DNA from: Azomonas agilis
GTDB taxonomy: Bacteria > Pseudomonadota > Gammaproteobacteria > Pseudomonadales > Pseudomonadaceae
DNA length: 64,000 bases
Assembly (NCBI RefSeq): GCF_007830255.1
Contig: NZ_VLKG01000004.1
Coordinates: 124,001 to 188,000, forward strand
Direction of reading: 5' to 3'
A program made the translations under genes and the position numbers. Each line of letters starts with the position of its first letter. The first letter of the stretch is position 1. This document shows, in pieces, positions 1 through 7,842 of this stretch. A model generated the notes under the pieces. The model was not told where the DNA came from. It saw only the letters and a list, made by a program, of their open reading frames with translations, and did not search any database.

Positions 1-441
1 ATAGATTTAACGCCCTTATTTGAAGAAGAGCTTTTTTTAGTCAGTAGAGCCGTAGATCATCCCTTTAATGATCCTATTTCTATTATGGACTTAGTGGGAT
101 ATCCCTTAATTATGCCCAGCCGCCCCAATGCCATTCGCATGTTAATTGAGAGCGAACTGGCTAACTATGGGCTACGACCTACAGTAGCATTCGAAGTAGA
201 TGGAATTAACGCCATATTAGACTTAGTAGGTGAAGATTTTGGATATGCTATTTTAACTAAAACTGCTGTTATAAACTTTGCCGGCAATCGTCAGTTTCAT
301 TTACGCTCGGTAAGCGATAGCCATTTAAAAGCTAAGTTATCACTGGCGGTTAATTCACATCGACAAATAACAGCAACCCAACGGGCGTTAATTGATTTAA
401 TTCGGCGGGTGGTTGTGCGTCACTTAAGTTGCTCGGTTTAG
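1..441 (+). CDS. LysR-family transcriptional regulator, C-terminal part (5' end outside window)
   Basis: The reading frame is open from base 1 and ends with a stop at 441, so about 146 residues of the C-terminal part are present. The sequence fits the second half of a LysR effector-binding domain: an ELFLVS strand, a segment that reads like a ligand-pocket hinge (YPLIMPSRPN), and a DLVGEDFGYAILTKTAV stretch typical of the GxGxxxLP region. The HTH domain lies upstream of the window. Its last bases overlap the stop of the convergent flavoprotein gene, so the two are tail to tail. It is AT-rich compared with that neighbour. It may regulate the flavoprotein cluster, but this is only positional. 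Confidence 0.8.
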   Translation: MDLTPLFEEELFLVSRAVDHPFNDPISIMDLVGYPLIMPSRPNAIRMLIESELANYGLRPTVAFEVDGINAILDLVGEDFGYAILTKTAVINFAGNRQFHLRSVSDSHLKAKLSLAVNSHRQITATQRALIDLIRRVVVRHLSCSV

Positions 442-2141
442 CCGCCGTATTGATGGCCCGCCAAGGTACGTCCAGCCAAATAACCAAAAGTCATGCCCGG
501 CCCTAGGGTGATGCCGCCACTGGGATAATAGCCCCCGAATGCCGTATTCATGTCGTTACCCACGGCGAATAAGCCGGGAATAGCTTGGCCTTCCGTGTTT
601 AATACCCGCGCCTGAGCATCCGTTTTTAGGCCGGCAAAGGTGCCTAAACTGCCCGGCAGCAGCTTGACCGCATAAAAAGGCCCTTGTAACGGACGTAATG
701 AAGGATTAGGGCCATGCAACACCTCGCCTTGGGCTTTGTTGTAAGCCGAGCGACCGCGGCCAAAATCCGGATCTTCGCCTTGGGCTGCGTACTGGTTGAA
801 GCGTTTCACCGTGGCTTCAAGACCGGCTGCGTCAATGCCACAGGCTTTAGCCAACTCCGCTAAGGTTTTACCCCGGAATAAATAGCCTTTGTACTGGTAA
901 TAACAAGCCCAAAACGGGAAGGGTTTGGCCCAGCCAATGCCATAACGGTTGCGGGCTTTGTGGTCGCAAATCAGCCAAGCGGCATAGGGTTTCCCGGCGG
1001 GTGTGCTGGCAAACAAGTGGTTCATAAAGTCGTGGTAGCAGTCGGCCTCATTGGTGAAGCGCTGTCCATCGGCACCTACGGCTAAAAAGCCCGGTTTGGC
1101 GCGGTCAATCAGGTGCGGGAAGTTTCTGTACTGCCCATTTGAGCGCGGCACTAAGGAGACGGGAGCCCAAGCTACCGCATGGACTAGATCATCAGCCACT
1201 TGGCCACCAACCTGCTCGCCCAAACGCAGCCCATCGCCGGTGTTTTCGGGCGGTGCTGCGGAGTAATGGGGCTGCTTGGGCGTTGTTTGAGCGGTTAATT
1301 GAGCAAGGCGGGCTTGATTATGGGGGAAACCACCACAGGCTAATACCACGCCGCGTCGAGCCAGAACTTCAACCCGTTGGCCTTCTATTTCTAAAACCGC
1401 GCCACTGATCTGTTTAGCCGTGCCGATTAGTTGCACAGCGGGCGCGCTGGTCAAAAACTCAACCCCCAAATCCAGCGCGCTGCGCAGCAGACGGGCTACT
1501 AACGCATTGCCATTCACCAGTTGTTGCCCACGTCCATAACGCAGCACATCCCAGATATGGCGCGCTAATCGTTTAGTAACGTGTTTCATGGAGGCCAGCG
1601 AGGTAGTGGCATTGAAAAAATGGCCTAAATCCACCCCACCGGCAATGCCCATACCGCCCAAGCTGATGACATCCAGCGGCGGGCGCAGTTTGTAGATCCA
1701 ATCACCCAAGGCGCGGCCATCGTAGGGTTGTGCGCAGAGGGAACGCCCGCCCAAAGCGGCCCCGGGGGCATCGCGCATATCCGGCATCCGTGTACCGGAG
1801 TAAAAGCGCACGGCGGTGTGCTGCTGGAAAAAATCCACCATCTCCGGGCCGCGTTCTAGATAGGTACGTTGCAGCTCATTGAGCTGATCTTGGTGTACCT
1901 GTGAGCGCAGGTAGCGGTCGGGCTCTTCAGCGCTTTCTTGCTGACCTTCGGCCTTGGCTAAGGCGTTACGCGGAATCCACAGCCAGCCACCCGACCAAGC
2001 ACTGGTTCCGCCCAATTGTGTAGCTTTCTCCGCCACTATGACTTTTAAACCGTAATGGGCTGCCGTAACAGCGGCCGCCAGCCCCGAAGCACCGGAGCCA
2101 ATCACCAATAGGTCACATTCGAGCATTCGAGGGCCGTGCAT
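438..2141 (-). CDS. FAD-dependent dehydrogenase, 3-ketosteroid delta1-dehydrogenase/fumarate reductase superfamily (paralogue 1)
   Basis: A 567-residue flavoprotein. The N-terminal Rossmann motif is VIGSGASG, the second FAD segment is GGTSAWSGGW, and the C-terminal FAD-binding signature includes FAVGND near residue 525 and YPSGG near residue 539. In ketosteroid dehydrogenases the Tyr and last Gly of the equivalent YPGPG motif bind the substrate ketone, and both are kept here. An NE-x3-Y segment is also conserved. I chose the ATG at 2141 because AAGGAG lies eight bases upstream; a longer frame to 2198 has no such site. It is the last gene of an operon with the AroE-like protein, paralogue 2 and NIPSNAP. 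The substrate is unknown; context suggests a cyclic ketone derived from quinate/shikimate-type acids. Confidence 0.85.
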   Translation of the reverse strand: MHGPRMLECDLLVIGSGASGLAAAVTAAHYGLKVIVAEKATQLGGTSAWSGGWLWIPRNALAKAEGQQESAEEPDRYLRSQVHQDQLNELQRTYLERGPEMVDFFQQHTAVRFYSGTRMPDMRDAPGAALGGRSLCAQPYDGRALGDWIYKLRPPLDVISLGGMGIAGGVDLGHFFNATTSLASMKHVTKRLARHIWDVLRYGRGQQLVNGNALVARLLRSALDLGVEFLTSAPAVQLIGTAKQISGAVLEIEGQRVEVLARRGVVLACGGFPHNQARLAQLTAQTTPKQPHYSAAPPENTGDGLRLGEQVGGQVADDLVHAVAWAPVSLVPRSNGQYRNFPHLIDRAKPGFLAVGADGQRFTNEADCYHDFMNHLFASTPAGKPYAAWLICDHKARNRYGIGWAKPFPFWACYYQYKGYLFRGKTLAELAKACGIDAAGLEATVKRFNQYAAQGEDPDFGRGRSAYNKAQGEVLHGPNPSLRPLQGPFYAVKLLPGSLGTFAGLKTDAQARVLNTEGQAIPGLFAVGNDMNTAFGGYYPSGGITLGPGMTFGYLAGRTLAGHQYGG

Positions 2142-2216
2142 GCCGGTGCTCCTTTTATTGTTGGATTGAGATGGGGAAGGATGAGCGGCGAAACCCAAGG
2201 CTTCGCCGCTGTGAAG

Positions 2217-2537
2217 CTATTTCAGCGGGGAGAAACCGGTGGGACGCATCAGACGTGAATCCAGATGCTCTACGGCATCCAGCTCACGGTTTTTACGGCT
2301 AAATTCTGCCCAGCGCGGATCGGCAGCCATGCGGGCACGGCGGGCAATGCGGTCGTCCAGACTTTCGTAAGCCCAGATATGCACCACCTGATTGGCTTCA
2401 CCAAATTCAGTGGTAAAAAAGCCCACCAATTGGCCCAAATGTTCGGTTTGTACGGCCAAAGCATCGCTTTGGTATAGAGCTAACCACTCAGCCATACGGG
2501 TGGGTTTCAGGGTGTAGGTGCGCAGTTCGTAATACAT
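2217..2537 (-). CDS. NIPSNAP family protein
   Basis: A 106-residue protein that begins with YYELRTYTLKP, the typical start of NIPSNAP proteins, and continues with a FTTEFGEANQVVHIW core and a LDDR-A-R pattern. The fold is expected to be a dimeric alpha/beta barrel like ABM domains. The ATG at 2537 is preceded by TGGAGG at seven bases and is preferred to a TTG two codons upstream. It lies between two flavoprotein genes, 23 bases after paralogue 2. In bacterial catabolic operons such proteins often accompany oxidoreductases but have no agreed activity. It could bind an intermediate or act as a small isomerase or monooxygenase-like partner; this is inference. Confidence 0.85.
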   Translation of the reverse strand: MYYELRTYTLKPTRMAEWLALYQSDALAVQTEHLGQLVGFFTTEFGEANQVVHIWAYESLDDRIARRARMAADPRWAEFSRKNRELDAVEHLDSRLMRPTGFSPLK

Positions 2538-2560
2538 AGTCAAGCCTCCAAAGGCTGGAT

Positions 2561-4270
2561 TTAAGCGCGTAGGCGCTCGGTGACGTGGGTGGCAGCGATG
2601 TAACCGAAGGTCAGACCGGGGCCAATGGTGATACCGGGGCCGGGGTAAGTGCCGTCCATCAGGGAGTTCATTTCGTTACCGGCGGCGTACAGGCCCTCAA
2701 TGGGCTGACCGTCTTCGCGCAGCACTTGGGCTTGGGCGTTGGTGACTAAACCGCGAGCGCTGCCTAAATCGCCGGTAAAGACTTGCACCGCGTAAAAAGG
2801 TGCTTTGAGTAAGGGCGCTAGGCAGGGATTGGGCTTGTGGTAGGGATCACCCAAGGAGCGGTTGTAGCTGTTACCGCCCTTAGCAAAGTCTGGATCAACA
2901 CCGCGCTCGGCGTTGGCGTTGTAATCGGCGAGGGTTTTGCGCAGTCCTGCCGCATCTACGCCGATTTGTTGCGCCAATTGCTCGATGCTGGCGGCTTGAT
3001 GCAGATAGCCGGCTTTAATCAGTGCCGAATTATCCACCGGGCTGGGGCGGGCCAATCCAATGCCGTATTTGCCCAAGGAGTCCGCATCGGCAATCAACCA
3101 GCAGGGTGCATTGCCCGACGTGAACATGGCCTCGACAAAGGCGTGGTAAGAGTCGGATTCGTTAACAAAACGCTGGCCTGCTTTATTGACTGCGATGATG
3201 CCGGGTTTAGCGCGGTCAGTAACCAAATGCGGGAAGCGCTCTTTGCGGCCATCGGCATGGGTAACTTCCGAGACCGGAGCCCAGAAGAAATTGGCCGCCA
3301 TGTGCTGGCCAGTTGCGGCCTGTACCTGACTGCCAAGGCGCAGACCATCGCCGCTGTTAGCTTCAGGGGACATGGTGAGGTGCGGCGTTCTGGTATTGGG
3401 ACGCTGGCTAGCGGCGATGGAGCCCGCTGCAAATCCGCCCATGGCGCAAACCACACCACCAGAAGTCAGTACCCGCTCAGAGCGACCTTCACGCTCAACC
3501 ACCACACCAATGACTCGGCCCTGTTCCACGATCAGGGACTCAGTGCGCGCGTTTAGCCACAGGGACAATCCCTTGTCAAAGGCTGTAGTAGCCAAGCGCG
3601 CAATCAACGCATTACCTACCGTGAGGCGCGTGCCCCGTGGATAGCGTAGCCGGTCGCGGCCATAACGAGCCATCAGGCGCAGACAGTGCCAAAGGGATTT
3701 GGGCGAGCGGCGAAAGCTCAGAAAATGCTGAATATCCACCCGGTTGACCATCATGCCGCCAAACAACAGCATGCCGGGCGGTGGGCATTTGAGGTCTTTA
3801 AAACGGGCACCTAAACGGCGACCATCGTACTCGATCATTTCCAGCGCACGGCCAAAATCAGTGCCGCCTTCAACCTCAGGGTAATAGTCGGGCGATAGCG
3901 GGCGCAGGCTGTAGGCCAGTTCGGTATTTTTTTCCAGAAAACGCAGCGCCTCGGCACCGCGCTGGACAAAGGCATCCACCAATTCCGGGTTGTAGTTAGC
4001 GCCAATGATGTGCTTGAGGTAGGTACACACGGCTTCGGGCGAATCCTGCACCGCTGCCGCCTGCGCCTGATCGCTGCCGTAAATCCACACCGCGCCCCCG
4101 GACACGGCGGAAGTACCGCCAAAGGTGTCGGCTTTCTCGATCATCAGCACCCGTAAGCCTTTGCACACTGCGGTGGTAGCCGCTGCAAAACCAGCGGCAC
4201 CGCTGCCGAGTACCACCAGATCGTATTGACTCGTCGGTGCCCCTTGTGGGGCCGAAACAGAAGTTGTCAT
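2561..4270 (-). CDS. FAD-dependent dehydrogenase, 3-ketosteroid delta1-dehydrogenase/fumarate reductase superfamily (paralogue 2)
   Basis: A 569-residue flavoprotein with VLGSGAAGF near residue 21, GGTSAVSGGAVW, a GQRFVNES-x-S-Y segment, and a C-terminal AAGNEMNS followed by YPGPGITIGP near residue 542. The YPGPG form is identical to the carbonyl-binding motif of true 3-ketosteroid dehydrogenases, while the two paralogues in this window carry YPSGG. The start ATG follows a GAGGG site and begins ten bases after the AroE-like gene stops, so the two are cotranscribed. The expected reaction is desaturation next to a ring ketone with FAD as hydride acceptor. A steroid substrate is unlikely, because no other steroid genes are present. 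Confidence 0.85.
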   Translation of the reverse strand: MTTSVSAPQGAPTSQYDLVVLGSGAAGFAAATTAVCKGLRVLMIEKADTFGGTSAVSGGAVWIYGSDQAQAAAVQDSPEAVCTYLKHIIGANYNPELVDAFVQRGAEALRFLEKNTELAYSLRPLSPDYYPEVEGGTDFGRALEMIEYDGRRLGARFKDLKCPPPGMLLFGGMMVNRVDIQHFLSFRRSPKSLWHCLRLMARYGRDRLRYPRGTRLTVGNALIARLATTAFDKGLSLWLNARTESLIVEQGRVIGVVVEREGRSERVLTSGGVVCAMGGFAAGSIAASQRPNTRTPHLTMSPEANSGDGLRLGSQVQAATGQHMAANFFWAPVSEVTHADGRKERFPHLVTDRAKPGIIAVNKAGQRFVNESDSYHAFVEAMFTSGNAPCWLIADADSLGKYGIGLARPSPVDNSALIKAGYLHQAASIEQLAQQIGVDAAGLRKTLADYNANAERGVDPDFAKGGNSYNRSLGDPYHKPNPCLAPLLKAPFYAVQVFTGDLGSARGLVTNAQAQVLREDGQPIEGLYAAGNEMNSLMDGTYPGPGITIGPGLTFGYIAATHVTERLRA

Positions 4271-4280
4271 TCATCAGCCC

Positions 4281-5090
4281 TCAGATATCCAGCGGAGTTA
4301 CGCCCATAAAGGCACCTAAATTACCCAGTTGAGCGCGCGCCATTTGCGGGCCGGTCTGGATGGCACAGCCTTTGGACTGAGCTAAGGCCAGCAAGGGGGT
4401 GATTTCAGGGGAGGTCACTACATCGGCGACCCAGGTATGGGCAGAAAGGCTTTCCAGCAATTCGCGGGACAGAGGCAGTTCGCCCGTGCCGCCCATGCCA
4501 ACAGGGGAAGCATTCACCAGTAAATTCAGCCCAGCCAAGGAGGTGGGGGCACGTTCAATGGAGAGGCTGGGGAAGTGGGTTCGCAGTACGTTAGCCAAGG
4601 CTTCGGTACGTTCTGCGCTGGGATCTGAGAGTGCCAAACGTGCTACGCCAGCGGCGGCCAGCGCGTAGGCAATGGCACTGCCGACACCCCCTGCGCCTAC
4701 CACCAACACTGAGGTGCCAGCCGCTTGGAAGCCGTTTTTACGCGCGGCATTTAAAAAGCCTTCACCGTCTACGTTATCGCCCAGCAGCTTTCCGTTGGCT
4801 TCACGGCGAATCACATTCACCGATTTTAGAGCAGCTGCGCGCTCACTCAGGCTGTCCAGCAAAGGTACGAGGCTTTGTTTGTAAGGCACGGTTACCACGC
4901 AACCGTCTAAGTTATGCCAACCGCGTAAGGCTTGAATAAAAGTTTCTAGGGACTGGCCATCCATATCAATCGGGATCAGCACTTGATCCTGATTTTGGCT
5001 GGCAAACCAGGTATTGAAATTCTCGGGCGATTTCACCTGCGCAATGGGGGTGCCCAAAATGGCCACCAATCTCGTTGTTCCACGAACCAT
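4281..5090 (-). CDS. Shikimate/quinate dehydrogenase-like protein (AroE family, variant substrate motif)
   Basis: A 269-residue AroE-family protein. It keeps the catalytic Lys in VTVPYKQ, the Asn in VNVI, the Asp in GDNVDGEGF, and the nucleotide loop VVGAGGVGSA near residue 130. The substrate-carboxylate motif, usually S-x-S-P, reads V-K-S-P, so the first Ser is replaced by Val. This suggests a substrate other than shikimate, or altered carboxylate binding. The ATG at 5090 has GGAGGT just upstream and is chosen over an earlier in-frame Met. It is the first gene of the operon with two flavoproteins and NIPSNAP, divergent from the IclR gene. A plausible role is oxidation of a ring hydroxyl to the ketone that the flavoproteins then desaturate. 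Confidence 0.8.
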   Translation of the reverse strand: MVRGTTRLVAILGTPIAQVKSPENFNTWFASQNQDQVLIPIDMDGQSLETFIQALRGWHNLDGCVVTVPYKQSLVPLLDSLSERAAALKSVNVIRREANGKLLGDNVDGEGFLNAARKNGFQAAGTSVLVVGAGGVGSAIAYALAAAGVARLALSDPSAERTEALANVLRTHFPSLSIERAPTSLAGLNLLVNASPVGMGGTGELPLSRELLESLSAHTWVADVVTSPEITPLLALAQSKGCAIQTGPQMARAQLGNLGAFMGVTPLDI

Positions 5091-5159
5091 GTACACCTCC
5101 ACTCGGTGTTGTTGGATTTATTGTGGAACTAGCTTGCTTGGACTGATTGCGCTATACCA

Positions 5160-5212
5160 TTCGAATAACGCGCTTTTAATTCGATTATCAGAGTTTAAAT
5201 GCGATTATCGCA
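5160..5212. promoter_or_regulatory. Three phased operator-like repeats between the AroE-like and IclR genes
   Basis: Related 13-base sites start at 5160 (TTCGAATAACGCG), 5180 (TTCGATTATCAGA) and 5200 (TGCGATTATCGCA). The last is a near-perfect palindrome. The 20-base spacing places them on one face of the helix. They lie in the only intergenic space between the IclR gene and the divergent operon. PobR/PcaU-type IclR proteins are known to use three repeats, which makes this a natural operator for the adjacent regulator. Binding itself is inferred. Confidence 0.55.
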
Positions 5213-5238
5213 ATAAATCCCCCATTCCCAGAGTCGAT

Positions 5239-6006
5239 ATGGACAGCCCTAATATTCACCCTCGCGATCTGATTGCCGGTCTGCAAAAAGGCTTGGCCTT
5301 GATGCAGTTGTTTAATGATGAGCGTCCGCGCCTATCCGTGCCTGAGGCGGCGCGGTTGTCCGGCATGACGCCCAGCGCCAGCCGCCGTTTTCTACTGACC
5401 TTGGTGCATGAAGGCTTTGCTGAGACCGATGGCCGCCAGTATTGGTTGACCCCAAAGGCGTTGCGGATTGGTCAGGCTTATGTGGATTCAGCCCAGCTGC
5501 CGCGCATGTTGCGGCCCATCGTGGAACAAACGGCGCGCACTACGCAGGAGCATGTGTCCGTAGGGGTACGCGATGAAGACCACATCGTGCATGTGGTGCG
5601 CAGCCGCTATAGCCATATTGCATCGCTGTCCATCCGGCCCGGATCGCGGGTGCCGCTGTATTGCGCGGCCAGCGGTCGGGTGTGGTTGGCCTTTTCGTCG
5701 GCTTTAGCGCAGGAGGAATACTTAGAACGCACGCCACTGCGCGCCTTAACGCCCTATACCCAAACCGATAAGGCCCATATTCGCGCTGAGCTGCAACAGG
5801 TGGCGATACAGGGCTTTGCCTGTGTGGATCAGGAGTTTGAAATCAATATGCGGGTGCTCAGCGTGCCGCTGTTCGACAGGGCAGGCTTGTTGAAGGCTAC
5901 CCTGTCCATCACCACCCATGCCTCACGCTTAACGCTGGAGGAAATGCGCCAGCGTTACTTAGGCCCGCTGTACGAGGCCCAAGCGTTGCTGCGGCCCATT
6001 TGTTAA
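5239..6006 (+). CDS. IclR-family transcriptional regulator
   Basis: A 255-residue IclR protein. The N-terminal winged HTH (about residues 10-70) has LIAGLQKGLALMQLF and LSVPEAARLSGMTPSASRR. The C-terminal effector domain has EHVSVGVRDEDHIVHVVRS and DQEFEINMRVLSVPLFD. It resembles the PcaR/PobR branch, which senses aromatic or ring-cleavage acids. The frame extends upstream to 5014, but Met at 5239 gives the normal length and leaves the phased repeats upstream of the gene. It is divergent from the AroE-like/flavoprotein operon and ends overlapping the stop of flavoprotein paralogue 3. It probably controls these flanking genes. Confidence 0.88.
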   Translation: MDSPNIHPRDLIAGLQKGLALMQLFNDERPRLSVPEAARLSGMTPSASRRFLLTLVHEGFAETDGRQYWLTPKALRIGQAYVDSAQLPRMLRPIVEQTARTTQEHVSVGVRDEDHIVHVVRSRYSHIASLSIRPGSRVPLYCAASGRVWLAFSSALAQEEYLERTPLRALTPYTQTDKAHIRAELQQVAIQGFACVDQEFEINMRVLSVPLFDRAGLLKATLSITTHASRLTLEEMRQRYLGPLYEAQALLRPIC

Positions 6007-7739
6007 TCCAGCTTGGCTTCCGGCTCAGTGGCTCCAGCGATGTGGCGTGCGGCCAGATAGCCAAACACCATCGCCGGGCCGAGGTTAATGCCGCCGGAGG
6101 GATAGTGTCCGCCCATAATGCTGGCCATGTCCGCGCCAGCCGCATATAAGCCAGAGATGGGCTGGCCTTCGCTGTTCAACACCTGCGCATGGGCGTTGGT
6201 ACTGAGTCCGGCAAAGGTGCCAAAGCAACCCGCTTCCACCTTGACCGCGTAAAATGGCGGCTTAAGGATCGGCGCTAGGCAAGGATTCGGCCCCTTGTGC
6301 AAAGCATCGCCCTGTTTACGGTTATAGGGTGTGCTGCCTTTGCCAAACGCAGGGTCGAGGCCTTGGGCAGCGTGCGGGTTATAACCCTCAACGGTGGCTT
6401 GCAGCCCCTTAGCATCAATACCGCACTGCTGAGCTAAGCCCGCCAGCGTGGGCGCGCGTTTTAAATAGCCCGTGCGTACTGCCCCCGCCAAAGGAATGGG
6501 GAAGGGACGCGAAAAACCCAGCCCATAACGGCGTTGGGTCGGATGGTCACAGATCAACCAAGAGGCCACCGGCTGATCGGCGGGACTTTGAGTCACCATC
6601 GCTGCCACATAGTCGTAGTAACCACCGGCTTCATTCACAAAGCGCTGCCCGTTGGACAGTACCCCAATCACACCGGGCTTGGCGCGGTCGATGATGTGGG
6701 GAAAATGGCCAAGGTTACCGTCCCAGTGCATCAAGCGCGATACCGGAGCCCAAGCTACTGGGGAGGCCAAATCAGTGAGCATCTGTCCACCGGCAGCACG
6801 TCCTAAAGCAATGCCATCGCCCTCACATTCGGCAGGCGGCAAGGGCAGATGCTCGTTACCTGTGGGTGTACGGGGAAACAGCGCCTTACGCTGGGCTTTG
6901 TCGTGGGGAAAGCCGCCGGTGGCCAAAATTACGGCTCTGGCCTGAATACGCACCAAGCCCTTGGGTGTACTGACTTCAGCGCCGGTGACGCGGCCTTGCT
7001 CCATCAATAAGCGAGTGACCGGACTGGATTCCCAAAAACTGACCCCCAAAGCCTCGGCCGATTTCGCCAGACGGCCCACCAAAGCCACCCCGTTGACCAA
7101 TTGCATGGTGCGTCCGTGGCGCAGTAAATCCCAGCCGTGCCGCGTAATTCGACGTAGCACATGCAGCAAGGATTTTGGCGAGCGAGTCACGCTCAAAAAT
7201 GCGCCTAAATCCGGCCCGGCCATGATCGGCATGCCGAAAAAAGAGGTTTCGCGCATTGTGCGCCGCAACCGGCTCAGCAGGGGGCCAAGTTTGCGGCCAT
7301 CGTAAGGCGCGGCCACCACCTGATGTCCGCCGGTAGCGGCACCGGGCACACTGCCGTGGATGTCGGGAATGGCATTGCCGTCTCGAAATTGCAGTTCGGT
7401 GTGTTGCTCGAAGAAGGCCACCATGTGCGGGCTGGCGGCTAAAAAGGCTTCAATGCGCGGGGCATGGGCGGGGTAGCGCGCTCCCAACTCATGGCGCAGG
7501 TAGGTGAACGGCTGTTGTGGGTCTTCGTGGATACCGGCGCGGCGGGCCAGCGGATTGCCCGGTAGCCACATCCAGCCCCCAGACCAAGCCGTGGCCCCGC
7601 CGAGCACTGAGGCTTTTTCCACCAAAATCACCCTTTGCCCATGCCAAGCGGCGGTTACCGCGGCTGAAAGCCCCGCGGCTCCGGAACCTATGACCAGTAC
7701 GTCACAGGTCTGGCTGTTACCTGCTGTGGTTGTATCCAT
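6003..7739 (-). CDS. FAD-dependent dehydrogenase, 3-ketosteroid delta1-dehydrogenase/fumarate reductase superfamily (paralogue 3)
   Basis: A 578-residue flavoprotein closely similar in layout to paralogue 1: VIGSGAAGL near residue 16, GGATAWSGGWMW, GQRFVNEAGGYY, AAGADMASIMGG and YPSGGINLGP near residue 546. The ATG at 7739 is preceded by GCAGGT seven bases upstream; the longer frame to 7814 lacks a ribosome site. It lies on the other side of the IclR gene from the main operon and is downstream of the chemoreceptor gene, with a 103-base gap that contains a perfect GAAC-CAT-GTTC palindrome. It may therefore have its own regulated promoter. Three divergent copies imply either three related substrates or consecutive oxidation steps. 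Confidence 0.85.
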   Translation of the reverse strand: MDTTTAGNSQTCDVLVIGSGAAGLSAAVTAAWHGQRVILVEKASVLGGATAWSGGWMWLPGNPLARRAGIHEDPQQPFTYLRHELGARYPAHAPRIEAFLAASPHMVAFFEQHTELQFRDGNAIPDIHGSVPGAATGGHQVVAAPYDGRKLGPLLSRLRRTMRETSFFGMPIMAGPDLGAFLSVTRSPKSLLHVLRRITRHGWDLLRHGRTMQLVNGVALVGRLAKSAEALGVSFWESSPVTRLLMEQGRVTGAEVSTPKGLVRIQARAVILATGGFPHDKAQRKALFPRTPTGNEHLPLPPAECEGDGIALGRAAGGQMLTDLASPVAWAPVSRLMHWDGNLGHFPHIIDRAKPGVIGVLSNGQRFVNEAGGYYDYVAAMVTQSPADQPVASWLICDHPTQRRYGLGFSRPFPIPLAGAVRTGYLKRAPTLAGLAQQCGIDAKGLQATVEGYNPHAAQGLDPAFGKGSTPYNRKQGDALHKGPNPCLAPILKPPFYAVKVEAGCFGTFAGLSTNAHAQVLNSEGQPISGLYAAGADMASIMGGHYPSGGINLGPAMVFGYLAARHIAGATEPEAKLD

Positions 7740-7761
7740 GCTGCTACCTGCGTTGTTTTTA

Positions 7762-7772
7762 GAACCATGTTC
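7762..7772. promoter_or_regulatory. Operator-like palindrome upstream of flavoprotein paralogue 3
   Basis: GAAC-CAT-GTTC is a perfect inverted repeat with a three-base centre, 23 bases upstream of the flavoprotein start. It is flanked by AT-rich sequence. It could bind the IclR or another local regulator. No promoter boxes were assigned. Confidence 0.35.
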
Positions 7773-7842
7773 CAATTTTATGAGATAGACCGACGCGATA
7801 CCAGCCCCAAGCACAGGCTTAGGTTAAAAACTGCGACTTTGT

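Noticed and set aside
2837-3556. 239-codon plus-strand frame
   Set aside because: It lies antisense inside flavoprotein paralogue 2, has no ribosome site and no recognisable family. GC-rich antisense frames of this length are common.
438-7739. Steroid degradation cluster
   Set aside because: The flavoproteins resemble ketosteroid dehydrogenases, but no steroid ring-cleavage, side-chain or hydroxysteroid genes are present; shikimate-type genes are.
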